This document shows positions 1 to 8,364 of a DNA stretch of 39,702 nt, one piece after another (position 1 is the stretch's first letter; every line of letters starts with the position of its first letter). The DNA lies in NCBI GenBank assembly GCA_016879935.1, contig JAACJQ010000071.1, forward strand, positions 1-39,702. Reading direction: 5' to 3'. A model generated the notes under the pieces. That model was not told the origin of the DNA. It made no database searches and worked only from the letters and a program-made list of their open reading frames with translations. The stretch comes from Archangiaceae bacterium. Lineage in GTDB: Bacteria > Myxococcota > Myxococcia > Myxococcales > Myxococcaceae. A program made the translations under genes and the position numbers.

Positions 1-31
1 ACGGTTCTCGGCCAAGGTGATCCCTCCATGA
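1..31 (+). CDS. 3' end of an upstream gene (partial)
   Basis: Reading from base 2, the frame gives RFSAKVIPP followed by TGA at 29-31. That stop overlaps the ATG of the next gene (28-30) as ATGA, the same coupling used by several other gene pairs in this window. This is the only reason to call it a gene end; ten codons are too few to recognise a family. If real, the upstream gene is in one operon with the lipoprotein and the TPR protein that follow. Confidence 0.35.
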   Translation, partial: RFSAKVIPP

Positions 32-651
32 GAAACCTGCTCCTCGTCGTAGCCCTCGCGGCGCTCGGTGCCTGTGGCGTCAAGCGTGTGCCGCAGACCA
101 TTCTCGAGAACCTGCCCTACGAGGCGAAGATCGAGCTGCTCGAGAGCGAGAACGATCTCGCCCTCGCCGTCGACCGTCTCGACGAGGCGCGGGCCGAGGT
201 GGCTCGCACGCGCGAGCAGATTCGCCGGGCGAAAGATCGCTACTCCGCGGCCAAGAGCGAGGTGAGCGCCGCCGCCGACAACCTGTCGAAAGAGGTCGCC
301 GAGCTCGCGGTCATCGAATCCGACGCGCGGGTCGAGTGGCTGCGCGCCCGGCAGCGCGTGAACGTGCGTGAGGAGTCGCTCGCCGACCAGAACATGACGT
401 GCGCGCTGGCGCGTCACGAGCAGTCGCGCCTCACCGCGGCCCGGAAGGCCAAGCTCGAGGGGTCGGAAGACTACGACCCTGCGGTGTTCGACCAGCAGGT
501 GAAGGACTGCGACGCCGACTACGCCGCGCTGAAAGAGAAGCTGAAAGAGACGAACACCGAGGCCGACGCCGTGCGCGCCGAGTGGGAGAAGGCACGCTCC
601 GCCCTCGCCAAGAAGACCTTCGACGCCCGCGCATCGCCGTTCGTCGAGTGA
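28..651 (+). CDS. coiled-coil lipoprotein, unknown function
   Basis: A 207-residue protein. It begins with a lipoprotein signal (MRNLLLVVALAALGAC, lipobox LGAC, Cys16), so it should be lipidated and anchored in the inner or outer membrane facing the periplasm. From about residue 35 to 200 it is almost entirely charged helix, rich in Glu, Ala, Arg and Lys with a heptad-like pattern, so a long coiled coil is likely. Two cysteines (about 125 and 159) lie in the helical part. The AAGG sequence upstream of the ATG is a usable ribosome binding site. Only 7 bp separate it from the TPR gene downstream, so the two are probably co-transcribed and may act together in an envelope complex. I do not recognise a named family. 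Confidence 0.85.
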   Translation: MRNLLLVVALAALGACGVKRVPQTILENLPYEAKIELLESENDLALAVDRLDEARAEVARTREQIRRAKDRYSAAKSEVSAAADNLSKEVAELAVIESDARVEWLRARQRVNVREESLADQNMTCALARHEQSRLTAARKAKLEGSEDYDPAVFDQQVKDCDADYAALKEKLKETNTEADAVRAEWEKARSALAKKTFDARASPFVE

Positions 652-658
652 GCCGCCC

Positions 659-2599
659 ATGACCGTCATCGCCATCGCCCTCGCGCTGTCGCTCGGCCAG
701 AAGCCCGACCCCGAAGCGCTCAAGCGCACCGTCGCCGTCGAGTCGGCCGCCGTCGAGAAGAGCCCCGACGACACCGAGGCGCTCTACCGCCTCGGCCTCG
801 CGTACCTCGCGCTCGGTGACGCGAAGCGCGCGATCAAGCCCCTCGAGACGCTCGTGCAGAAGGACGCCGAGTCGCTCGACGGCAAGCTGCTGCTGGCGCG
901 TGCCTACCGGGGCGCGAACGAAGCCGGCAAAGCGAAGGAGCTGCTCGACAAGGCGATTCTGGGGCAGCCCGACGAAGTGACGCTCCGGGCAGAGCGAGGC
1001 GCGCTCGCCCGCTCGCAAGAGGAGATCTCGGTCGCCATCGAGCACTACACGAAGGCCATCGAGCTCGCGCCGACCGACGGCAACCTGCGCTTCAACCTCG
1101 GCGAGGCCCAGCAGAAGTCGTCACGTCTCGACGAAGCCATCGCCAACTACCGCAAGGCGCTCGAGCTCGACTCGAGCCTGACCGCCGCGCGCGTGAACCT
1201 GGGCAAGGCGCTGGCCGAGAAGGGCCTGTTCGGTGAGGCCAAAGAGATTCTGGTCGCCGTCAACAAGGACACGCTCGACGACGCCGAGGCCCACTACAAT
1301 TTGGGCGTCATCCTCATGCGTGAGGGCAACGCCTCGAGCGCGGTGAAGGAGTTCGAGCGCACCCTCGCCATCACCCCCAAACACGCGCAGGCCCTCAACA
1401 ACCTGGGCGTCGCCTGGGACGCGATGGCCGACACGAAGAAGGCGCTCGAGTACTTCAAGAAGGCCAGCCAGGCCGACCCCACCTTCACCGAGGCCTTCTT
1501 CAATCAGGGCATGAGCCTGATGAAGCTGAACAAGCCGGCCGAGGCGACGAAGGCGTTCGAAGCGGCCCTCAAGCTCGAGCCCAGCAGCACCGCGCCCTAC
1601 GTTCAGCTGGGAACCCTGTACCTGAAGCAGGGCAAGAAGGACCGCGCGGTCGAGGCGTTCAAGAAGGCCATCGAGCTCGCCGACGCGCAGGACAAGGCTG
1701 ATTCGGGCTTCAAGGCGCTGCTCAAGCGCAACGAGATGCGCCGCAACACCGACGCCTACCGTGGGCTCGCGCTCGCGTACCTGCAGCTCGGCAAGGTGGA
1801 CGACGCGGTGAACACGCTCAAGCTCGCGACCGACAAGATGCCCAAAGACGCCTCGGCGCGACTGGCGCTCGGTGAGGCGTACCTCGCGCAGAACACCGCC
1901 GATGGTGCGGTGGAGCAGTTCCAGAAGCGGCTCGAGCTCGAGCCCGGCACCGAGGCGCGGCTCGATCTCGCCCGCGCCTACACGAAGAAGCGCGTCGCCA
2001 AGCAGGCCGAGCCGTTGTTCCGCGACATTCTCAAAGAGGAGCCCACCAACCGCGCCGCCAAGCTGGGCCTCGCCGATCTCTTCACCGCGCAGGGCCGCTT
2101 CGCCGACGCCGAGGGCGTGCTGAAAGAGATGATGGCCGCCGACCCGAACGACGGCCAGGCGTTGATGCGGTTCGGCATGATGAAGTCGCGCATGCAGCGG
2201 CCGAACGAAGCGCTCGAGCCGCTCGAGAAGGCCGTCGAGGTGAACCCGTCGTTGCTCGACGCGCGGGCCGAGCTCGGGTTCCTCCTCTTCCGCGGAGACC
2301 CCGCCAGCAACGCCGGCCGCTGCGTCACCACGATGAACGAGATTCTCACCAGCGACGACCGCCACGCCCTCGCCCTGCTGTACCGTGGCCAGTGTCAGTT
2401 CGCCCAGGGCAACAAGCAGCAGGCCGAGGACTCCCTCAAGAGCGCGACCCGCGTCGACCCCTCGTTCGGCAATGCGTGGCTCTCGCTCGGCGAACTCTAC
2501 GAAGACCAGGGCAAGAAGGACGATGCCCGCAAGGCCTACGAGACGGCACAGAAGCTCGACGTGCCCGAGGCAGCCGAAGCGCTCAAACGCCTCAAGTAG
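659..2599 (+). CDS. long TPR-repeat protein, probably exported
   Basis: A 646-residue protein made of about 16-17 tetratricopeptide repeats. Units of 34 residues with the canonical pattern (for example YRLGLAYLALGDAKRAI near residue 43, YNLGVILMREGNASSAV near 220) run from about residue 40 to the C-terminus, with one short spacer near residues 340-360. The first 14 residues (MTVIAIALALSLGQ) are a short hydrophobic segment that could be a signal peptide, though it lacks a basic n-region. TPR arrays scaffold multiprotein complexes. Given the lipoprotein immediately upstream, a periplasmic assembly role is plausible but unproven. The gene converges on the next one, with only 3 bp between the two stop codons. 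Confidence 0.88.
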   Translation: MTVIAIALALSLGQKPDPEALKRTVAVESAAVEKSPDDTEALYRLGLAYLALGDAKRAIKPLETLVQKDAESLDGKLLLARAYRGANEAGKAKELLDKAILGQPDEVTLRAERGALARSQEEISVAIEHYTKAIELAPTDGNLRFNLGEAQQKSSRLDEAIANYRKALELDSSLTAARVNLGKALAEKGLFGEAKEILVAVNKDTLDDAEAHYNLGVILMREGNASSAVKEFERTLAITPKHAQALNNLGVAWDAMADTKKALEYFKKASQADPTFTEAFFNQGMSLMKLNKPAEATKAFEAALKLEPSSTAPYVQLGTLYLKQGKKDRAVEAFKKAIELADAQDKADSGFKALLKRNEMRRNTDAYRGLALAYLQLGKVDDAVNTLKLATDKMPKDASARLALGEAYLAQNTADGAVEQFQKRLELEPGTEARLDLARAYTKKRVAKQAEPLFRDILKEEPTNRAAKLGLADLFTAQGRFADAEGVLKEMMAADPNDGQALMRFGMMKSRMQRPNEALEPLEKAVEVNPSLLDARAELGFLLFRGDPASNAGRCVTTMNEILTSDDRHALALLYRGQCQFAQGNKQQAEDSLKSATRVDPSFGNAWLSLGELYEDQGKKDDARKAYETAQKLDVPEAAEALKRLK

Positions 2600-2602
2600 C
2601 CG

Positions 2603-3478
2603 CTACTTCGATCGGGCCAGCCACGCCTTCAAGCGGGCCTCGGTCGTCTCGCCTCCGCTCGTGTGCACAGTGCGACGCCCCTTGAGGCCAAGCGCGCCCA
2701 TCGCCGTGTGAACCCGCTCGGGCACCTGAAGCACCGGCACGGTGGAGTCGATGGGCAGTTCCTCGACCGCGCGACGCGTGGAGTCGCACACCAGGGCGCC
2801 CCAGGTGAGCTGGTACCAGTTCAACCGAACGGGGTTGATGGCGAGCGTGATGGCCGGCTCACCCGCACGGAAGTGACAGGTCATCGAGAACGGTGGCTCG
2901 CGCTCGAGGCCCAGCGCGGCGACGAAGCTGCGCCACTCATCGCGGCTCTGTGCCTTCAGCGCCTCGTAGCGGGGCTTCACCGAGCTCAAGCGGCCCGAGC
3001 GCTCGGAGAGCCCCGACAGCAGCTCCAGGCGCGCCCCGTCTCGTGAGGCGACGGCACCGAGAAAGATGGGAATCAGCGCGTCGGTGAGGGCGTCGTCATC
3101 GGCACTGGCGAGCCACTCCACGAGCTCGTTCGACGCCTTCTCGGCACGCTGGGCGGCCGTCGTCAGCAGCGCCTCGCGAACCTCTCCAGCCCGAGCCCAC
3201 TGCGCGAGCCTGACGACCCGGTCGGAGGAGCCACGCGAGGCGAGATCAGACAGCGCATCGATGCCGACTTGAACGAGCCGCTGCTGCTCGACGGACGCCT
3301 GCGTGCCGTCGACGAGAGCGCGCAGGAAGAGGTGGGCCTCCGACGACGCCTCAGCCTCGTGAATGGCGGCGACGAGCGCGGGGCGGTCTCTGGCGGCAGC
3401 GCGGCCCCAGACGGCGTCGAGGCCGGCAGAGTTGTTGGTACGCAGGTGCTCGAGAAACGCCTCGCTCACGAGTGACAC
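2603..3478 (-). CDS. hypothetical protein, mostly helical
   Basis: About 291 residues, not recognised. The N-terminal two thirds are Ala/Leu/Glu-rich helices (possibly HEAT- or TPR-like, not clear enough to name). The last 95 residues look like a mixed alpha/beta domain with a hydrophobic strand near TLAINPVRLNWYQLTWG. No signal peptide or membrane segment is seen, so it is probably cytoplasmic. The start is ambiguous: GTG at 3478 has an AGAAGG ribosome binding site 7 bases upstream, whereas GTG at 3469 would give the GTGA overlap with the ychJ-like stop. I prefer 3478. Either way it overlaps the ychJ-like gene and should be translated with it. Confidence 0.75.
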   Translation of the reverse strand: MSLVSEAFLEHLRTNNSAGLDAVWGRAAARDRPALVAAIHEAEASSEAHLFLRALVDGTQASVEQQRLVQVGIDALSDLASRGSSDRVVRLAQWARAGEVREALLTTAAQRAEKASNELVEWLASADDDALTDALIPIFLGAVASRDGARLELLSGLSERSGRLSSVKPRYEALKAQSRDEWRSFVAALGLEREPPFSMTCHFRAGEPAITLAINPVRLNWYQLTWGALVCDSTRRAVEELPIDSTVPVLQVPERVHTAMGALGLKGRRTVHTSGGETTEARLKAWLARSK

Positions 3479-3939
3479 TGCTTCACCTTCTTGCCGCTGC
3501 CGCAGGGGCACGGCTCGTTGCGGCCGAGCTTCACCCGGCTCGTGGTGGCTTCGCCGTCGACGTACGACCAGCGTCCATCGACGCGGGTGAACTGTGAGCG
3601 CTCCTGGAGCGAGACGAGCGCACCGCCTTCGACGAACCGCGCGACGAAGTGCACCACACCGCTCGAGTCAGCGGCCGAGCCCCGCTCCGTCGAGCGAACC
3701 TCGAGGCCCGACCAGCCCACCGCCTTGCCCCATGACGAGAGCTCGGCCGCCTCCTGGGCTCGTGGGGCTCGGGTGTTCGTCTGAACGAGGTAGTCGCCGA
3801 GCCCGAGCACGTACGCGCTGTAGCGGGAGCGCATGAGGGCTTCGGCGGTCTCTGCTGGCCGCGAGCCGTCGTGACGAGGGCCGCAGCAGTCGCGCAACAG
3901 TGAGCCTGAGCCGCAGGGGCATGAAGGTGCCGGGGTCAC
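3466..3939 (-). CDS. ychJ: YchJ-family SEC-C zinc-motif protein
   Basis: A 157-residue protein with the YchJ layout: an N-terminal Cys cluster (CPCGSGSLLRDCC, Cys7, 9, 18, 19), a central NTF2-like domain with the family pattern LMRSRYSAYVLGLGDYL, and a C-terminal SEC-C motif (EPCPCGSGKKVKQCH, Cys144, 146, 155, His156). SEC-C motifs bind zinc and, in SecA, contact SecB and ribosomes. The cellular job of YchJ itself is not well established. The length matches the family (about 150-155). The start is GTG. It overlaps the downstream unknown gene and is divergent from the FG-GAP lipoprotein across a 197-bp intergenic region. Confidence 0.92.
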   Translation of the reverse strand: MTPAPSCPCGSGSLLRDCCGPRHDGSRPAETAEALMRSRYSAYVLGLGDYLVQTNTRAPRAQEAAELSSWGKAVGWSGLEVRSTERGSAADSSGVVHFVARFVEGGALVSLQERSQFTRVDGRWSYVDGEATTSRVKLGRNEPCPCGSGKKVKQCHS

Positions 3940-4025
3940 GAGCTGACGAGTAGCAGAGACGCCGCGAGCCCGCAGGTGCTCGCGCGAGAAGCGGCCTCAG
4001 TGACCACCGCGCAGGGTGTCGAATG

Positions 4026-4049
4026 GCCTCTCCGAGAGGCGTCGACGCC
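4026..4049. promoter_or_regulatory. adjacent palindromes in a divergent intergenic region
   Basis: Between the ychJ-like gene and the FG-GAP lipoprotein lie two touching inverted repeats. GCCTCTC-C-GAGAGGC spans 4026-4040 and the perfect 12-bp palindrome GGCGTCGACGCC spans 4038-4049. They lie 88-111 bp upstream of the lipoprotein start and could be an operator. At this GC content short palindromes arise by chance, so the call is tentative. Confidence 0.25.
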
Positions 4050-4136
4050 GGAAGACGCTCCTCGAGGTGCACACCACCGCTCGCGGCGCCCAGCGCGGCA
4101 TTGACTCGTCTTCCTCCGCCGCTGAAGGTCGCCACC

Positions 4137-6404
4137 ATGCGCACGCTCCTCGTTGTCGCCTGTCTCTTCATCGGAGCCTGCCAGTGCACGAACCAGATTC
4201 AGGTGCGTGACCGTGGCTCTGACGCGGGCACCGACGGCGGCGTGTTCGACGCTGGCGCCATCGGAGGAGGCACGGCTGGCGGTGCGGCAGCCGGTGGAGC
4301 GGCGGGCGGCTCCACGGCGACGTGTACCGACGGCGACCCCTGCGGTGACGGCGGCGTCTGCGCGGGCGGCTCCTGTTGCGCGGCGAACTCGGCGTGCGGC
4401 CCGACCTGCTGCGGAGCCGGCACGACGTGCAGCTTTCAACGATGTCTCCCGCCGGGCAGGGCGTGCCGCGACAGCGCCGACTGCGCCGCGACCGAGTTCT
4501 GCGATCTCGCCAACGCGCGGCCTGCTGCGACAGACGCCGGGGCCTGCCTCGCCACGCCGGCGCAGGGGCAGTGCCTGCCCTTCCCTCCCGCGTGCCCGCC
4601 CGACGCTGGTGCGGCCGCGGGGAAGAGCTGCCTCGAGAGCTGCCGGTTCACCCGGTCGGCCCAGACCTTCCGGCCGGTCGTGAAGTACGCGTGGGGCGAC
4701 CCGACGCCGCCGTACGCCACCGACGTGATGATGGCGCCCATCGTCACGCAGCTCGGCGACGACGACTGCGACGGCCGCATCACCGCGCAGGACCAGCCCG
4801 ACATCGTCGTGGTGACGTTCACCTCTGGCGCGTACACGCAGATCGGCGTCGTGCATGCGCTCACGGTTCGTGGTGGCACGTTGCGCGAGAGCTGGAGCCG
4901 ACCCGGCGTCATCTTCGCGGGCAGCCAGCTCGCCGCGGGTGAGATCGACGGCCAACCGGGGAACGAGGTCGTCGGCTGCGGCACGACGGGGCCGGTGTTG
5001 CTCAAAGGCACCGACGGCACGGTGGTGTGGACGGCGCAGGGCAACGGCTGCACCACGCTGTCGATCGCCGACCTCGACGGAGACGGCAGCGTCGAGGTCG
5101 TCACCGAGACGCAGGTGTTCGACGGGCGCACCGGCGCGCTCGAGCTGGTGCTGCCGTTCGGAGCCAATACCGTCGCCGCCGACGTCGACGGCGATGGCGT
5201 GCAGGACCTCGTCTCGGCGGCCGACATCGCGACGCTCGACGGTGGCTTCCTCGCGCGCGTCACGGGCCCAGGCGGCTTCGTCGCCATCGGAGACCTCGAC
5301 AAGAACGGCCGCGCCGACATCGTCTCGGTCAACTCCTCGACGCACACGCTCGCCGTGTGGACGTACGACCCGACCGCGCCGACGAAGGGCACGCTCGTTC
5401 GCACGGGCATCGACATCAACGCGACCTTGTCGCCTTCACTGTGCGCCGCAGGCAGCTCGGGAAACATCGGCGGTGGTGGCCCGCCCACGCTCGGCGACTT
5501 CAACGGCGACGGCTTCCCCGACGTCGCGCTCGCTGGCGGTGTCGGCTACGCGGTCTTCGACGGCAAGAAGCTGATGGATGGTGTCACGCCGCCCGCACAG
5601 ACCCTGCTGTGGATTCGCCAGACCCAGGACTGCTCGTCGGCGGCCACGGGCAGCACGCTCTTCGACTTCGACGGCGATGGGCGCGTCGAGGTCGTCTACG
5701 GCGACGAGGTGAACCTGCACGTCTACGACTCTGCGACGGGCAACGAGCTGTTCACCACCTGCAACACCTCGGGCACGCTCATCGAGTACCCGCTGGTGGC
5801 CGACATCGACAACGACGGGCAAGCCGACCTCATCGTCGTCGCGAACGCCTATGCCTTCGCCTGCCCCTCGGCGCCGGCGACACGCTTCTCGGGCGTGCGC
5901 GTGTTCGGCAGCGCCGACGACAACTGGGTCGTCACCCGCCGCGTGTGGAACCAGCACGCGTACAGCGTCACCAACATCGAAGAAGACGGCACGGTGCCTC
6001 GCAGGCCCGCCCGCAACTGGACCGTGCCCGGCCTGAACAACTTCAGACAGAACAAGCAGCCCGGCCTGGAGTTCGCGGCCGCAGACGCGGTGGTGAGCGT
6101 GACGGGCGCGTGCGTGAGCGACGGCGTGAGCTATCGCGTCACGGTGCGGAACATCGGAGAGGCGACGCTGCCGGCGGGCGTGCGGGTCGAGCTCGTCGAG
6201 AACCCGGGCACGAACCCGAACGTGCTGACCAGCTTCACGACGACGCGCAGCCTCGGGCCCACGCAGGCCGAGACGTTCTCGTGGTCGACCATGCAGCCAC
6301 TCGGAGCGACGCCGGTCGTGGCGAGAATCGTGCCCGGCGCGGTGCGCGAGTGCCGCGTCGACAACAACACGTCGTCGCCGCCCATCTTCGGCTGCATCAA
6401 CTGA
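4137..6404 (+). CDS. large FG-GAP/VCBS-type surface lipoprotein
   Basis: A 755-residue protein. ATG 4137 is chosen because it has a GAAGG ribosome binding site 8 bases upstream and begins a lipoprotein signal (MRTLLVVACLFIGAC, Cys15). Upstream in-frame codons have no such support. Domain order: a Gly/Ala/Asp linker; a Cys-rich segment with about 18 cysteines (roughly residues 60-160); then at least six Asp-rich calcium-loop repeats of the FG-GAP/VCBS kind (DLDGDGSVEVV, DVDGDGVQDLV, DLDKNGRADIV, DFNGDGFPDVA, DFDGDGRVEVV, DIDNDGQADLI), expected to form a beta-propeller. The last 110 residues resemble a CARDB-like adhesion/Ig fold (YRVTVRNIGEATLPAGV). The type is common among exported proteins of Myxococcota. 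The ligand is unknown. Its stop abuts the stop of the converging gene. Confidence 0.88.
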   Translation: MRTLLVVACLFIGACQCTNQIQVRDRGSDAGTDGGVFDAGAIGGGTAGGAAAGGAAGGSTATCTDGDPCGDGGVCAGGSCCAANSACGPTCCGAGTTCSFQRCLPPGRACRDSADCAATEFCDLANARPAATDAGACLATPAQGQCLPFPPACPPDAGAAAGKSCLESCRFTRSAQTFRPVVKYAWGDPTPPYATDVMMAPIVTQLGDDDCDGRITAQDQPDIVVVTFTSGAYTQIGVVHALTVRGGTLRESWSRPGVIFAGSQLAAGEIDGQPGNEVVGCGTTGPVLLKGTDGTVVWTAQGNGCTTLSIADLDGDGSVEVVTETQVFDGRTGALELVLPFGANTVAADVDGDGVQDLVSAADIATLDGGFLARVTGPGGFVAIGDLDKNGRADIVSVNSSTHTLAVWTYDPTAPTKGTLVRTGIDINATLSPSLCAAGSSGNIGGGGPPTLGDFNGDGFPDVALAGGVGYAVFDGKKLMDGVTPPAQTLLWIRQTQDCSSAATGSTLFDFDGDGRVEVVYGDEVNLHVYDSATGNELFTTCNTSGTLIEYPLVADIDNDGQADLIVVANAYAFACPSAPATRFSGVRVFGSADDNWVVTRRVWNQHAYSVTNIEEDGTVPRRPARNWTVPGLNNFRQNKQPGLEFAAADAVVSVTGACVSDGVSYRVTVRNIGEATLPAGVRVELVENPGTNPNVLTSFTTTRSLGPTQAETFSWSTMQPLGATPVVARIVPGAVRECRVDNNTSSPPIFGCIN

Positions 6405-6992
6405 TCAGCACTCTTCGACGTCGAGCAGCAGCTCGTACCAGTGCAGGTGCAGTGAGCGCAGTGACTCGGCGATGCGTTTCACCTCTTCACCGGCCGAGAG
6501 CTCGAGCTGCCGGGAGAGTGACTGCTCCGACCACGGCTCGTCGAGCACGCCGCGACGCACGAAGCCGATCGCCTGTTCGAGCGCCGCCCGCCCGGCTGCG
6601 TTGAGTGAAGGCAGCAACGCTTCGGCGGCCTCGAGCCACGCCGCCTCACGTGGCGGAGCGACGACCTCGCCGGTCATCAACCGACGGTTTCGAACGAGCT
6701 CGTCGGCGGGGTGGAGGAACGGCTTCTTCTGTCGATGCAGCACCTGCCCGAGCGCGCTGACGGCCTCGTGCAGCACGAACGCATACTCGCCCCGAGCGTC
6801 GAGTTCCTGCGCACGCCGAAAAGCGCCGACGGCGCGCCGCAGATGCCCTCGTGCTGCGTGGAGTTCTCCCAGCCGGAGCCACGCCTCGTGCGCCCGCACG
6901 TCTCCGCCACGAATGACCGACCACAACACCTTCTCGGCCTCGGCCAGCTCGTTGCGTTGAAGCAGGGCCTTCGCGCGCTCGAGGTCGTTCAT
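6405..6992 (-). CDS. small TPR-like protein, last gene of the mpl run
   Basis: A 195-residue protein starting at ATG 6992, which overlaps the stop of the upstream phosphatase gene as ATGA. The N-terminal 75 residues contain two TPR-like units (AWLRLGELHAARGHLRRAV). The rest is helical with no motif I recognise. No signal peptide is present, so it is probably cytoplasmic. A 20-residue upstream extension is open but would read deep into the phosphatase gene, so it is rejected. Its TGA abuts the TGA of the converging lipoprotein, together forming TGATCA. Confidence 0.8.
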   Translation of the reverse strand: MNDLERAKALLQRNELAEAEKVLWSVIRGGDVRAHEAWLRLGELHAARGHLRRAVGAFRRAQELDARGEYAFVLHEAVSALGQVLHRQKKPFLHPADELVRNRRLMTGEVVAPPREAAWLEAAEALLPSLNAAGRAALEQAIGFVRRGVLDEPWSEQSLSRQLELSAGEEVKRIAESLRSLHLHWYELLLDVEEC

Positions 6993-7819
6993 GTCGTCCA
7001 CCGTGCGGGCACGAAGCCGTGCTCGCGCGTGAAGCTGGAGGTCTCGGAGCACAGCGCGTCGAACACGCCCGGCCCCGCCGCGACGACGTCACCGAACTCG
7101 GGCGACCATGCAGCGCCATCGAGACAGGCGATGCGCCCGCCGGCCTCTTCGACGAGCAGGGCGCCAGCGCTCACGTCCCACGGCTTGAGGCCGAACTCCC
7201 AGTAGCCATCGAAGCGGCCTGCCGCGAGCCAGGCGAGGTCGAGCGCGGCGCTGCCGAAGCGGCGCATGCCTCGCGACTTCACGGCGAGGCGGCCGAAGAG
7301 CCCGAGCACCAGATCGGCGCGTGTTGGAAGATCGTACGGAAAGCCCGAGCAGAGCAACGAGCGCTCGAGAGACGTGGTCTGACTCACGGACAGCCGGGCG
7401 CCGTTCAGCGTCGCGCCCTGCCCTCTCGCCGCCGCGAACAGCTCGTCACGCATCGGGTCGAACACCGCCGCCGCGAGCACCGCGCGGCCACCGCTCCACG
7501 GCCCCTCCACGGCGATGGAGACGGAGAAGTGCGGCACCGCATGGGCGTAGTTGGTGGTGCCGTCGAGGGGGTCGATGATCCACCGCAGGCCACCCGACGA
7601 GACCGCGCCCGACTCCTCCGACAAGACGCCGTGATCGGGGAAGCGCGAACGCAGCGCCGACAGCACGACGTGCTCTGCTGCGCGATCGGCGTCGGTGACG
7701 AGATCGTTCCCAGTGCCCTTGATGTCGATGCTCCGGGTCTGGCTCAGCCGCTCCCGCAGCACGGCCCCCGCCGAACGCGCGAGCTCGACCGCGACGGCCT
7801 CCAACGCCACCGGAGTCAC
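6989..7819 (-). CDS. suhB: inositol-monophosphatase family phosphatase
   Basis: A 276-residue protein with all the signatures of the Mg-dependent IMPase/SuhB/CysQ superfamily: SEES (Glu68-Glu69), WIIDPLDGTTNY (Asp83, Asp86, Thr88) and KPWDVSAGALLVEEAGG (Asp215). The family ligands Glu69, Asp83, Asp86 and Asp215 are all present. It should hydrolyse a sugar or nucleotide phosphate monoester. Whether the substrate is inositol-1-phosphate or 3'-phosphoadenosine 5'-phosphate cannot be decided by eye, so the symbol is only a family label. It starts at GTG 7819, overlapping the TlpA-like stop as GTGA, and its stop overlaps the next start as ATGA, so it is translated as part of the Mpl run. Confidence 0.92.
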   Translation of the reverse strand: MTPVALEAVAVELARSAGAVLRERLSQTRSIDIKGTGNDLVTDADRAAEHVVLSALRSRFPDHGVLSEESGAVSSGGLRWIIDPLDGTTNYAHAVPHFSVSIAVEGPWSGGRAVLAAAVFDPMRDELFAAARGQGATLNGARLSVSQTTSLERSLLCSGFPYDLPTRADLVLGLFGRLAVKSRGMRRFGSAALDLAWLAAGRFDGYWEFGLKPWDVSAGALLVEEAGGRIACLDGAAWSPEFGDVVAAGPGVFDALCSETSSFTREHGFVPARWTT

Positions 7820-8364
7820 TTCTCGTCCTTCGCGGGCTCCGCGAGCAGCGTCTCGACGTCGGTGAGCGTCTGCTGAAAGAAGTCGTCGCTGAGCCCCTCG
7901 TGCACGCGCCGCACGACGCCGCGCCGATCGATCAACACCGTCGTCGGCATCTGCGAGACCTTCAGCACGCTCCCAGCGACGTTCGCCTCGGGGTCGTGGA
8001 GCACCGGCAGCTGCAGCTTGAGCTCCTGCACGAACGGCCCGATGACGGATGAATCGGCGTCGACGCTCATGGCGTACACCTTGAGCCCGCGCGCCGCGTA
8101 CTGGCGTGCGAGGTCGTCGTAGAACGGCAACGAGTCACGACACGGCTCGCACCAGGTCGCCCAGACGTCGATGAGCACGACCGAGCCGCGCTCCTGCGAC
8201 AGGCGCCACGCTTCTTTCCCCGGGTGACGGGTGACCGAGAACTCGAGCGGCTGCGCCTCGACCCGCGGCACCAGACTCCGACGCACACCATCGGACTCGA
8301 CGAGCACGGGAGGCGTGGGAAGGCGAACGCATGACGCGAGGGTCAACACGAGCAGCCAACGCAT
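7816..8364 (-). CDS. TlpA/ResA-like thioredoxin-fold lipoprotein
   Basis: A 182-residue protein. The signal MRWLLVLTLASC (lipobox LASC, Cys12) indicates lipidation and a periplasmic location. The thioredoxin domain starts near residue 55 and holds the redox motif WCEPC (Trp71-Cys75) after VVLIDVWAT; the cis-Pro loop appears as QMPTTVLID. This is the TlpA/ResA/DsbE-like class, which reduces or shuffles disulfides of exported proteins, often in cytochrome c maturation, though no such genes are nearby. It starts at ATG 8364, one base inside the Mpl stop (TGATG), so coupling is tight. A longer upstream open frame runs through mpl and is not real. Confidence 0.92.
   Translation of the reverse strand: MRWLLVLTLASCVRLPTPPVLVESDGVRRSLVPRVEAQPLEFSVTRHPGKEAWRLSQERGSVVLIDVWATWCEPCRDSLPFYDDLARQYAARGLKVYAMSVDADSSVIGPFVQELKLQLPVLHDPEANVAGSVLKVSQMPTTVLIDRRGVVRRVHEGLSDDFFQQTLTDVETLLAEPAKDEK

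Noticed and set aside
1121-2365. A 414-codon minus-strand frame opposite the TPR gene
   Set aside because: The opposite strand encodes regular TPR units; this frame is a Leu/Arg/Gly-rich shadow that inherits their periodicity.
4023-4136. An N-terminal extension of the FG-GAP lipoprotein
   Set aside because: It would hide the lipoprotein signal at 4137 and has no ribosome binding site.
3936-5345. A 469-codon minus-strand frame across the FG-GAP gene
   Set aside because: It crosses the divergent promoter region and lies opposite clear calcium-loop repeats, with a composition typical of a shadow frame.
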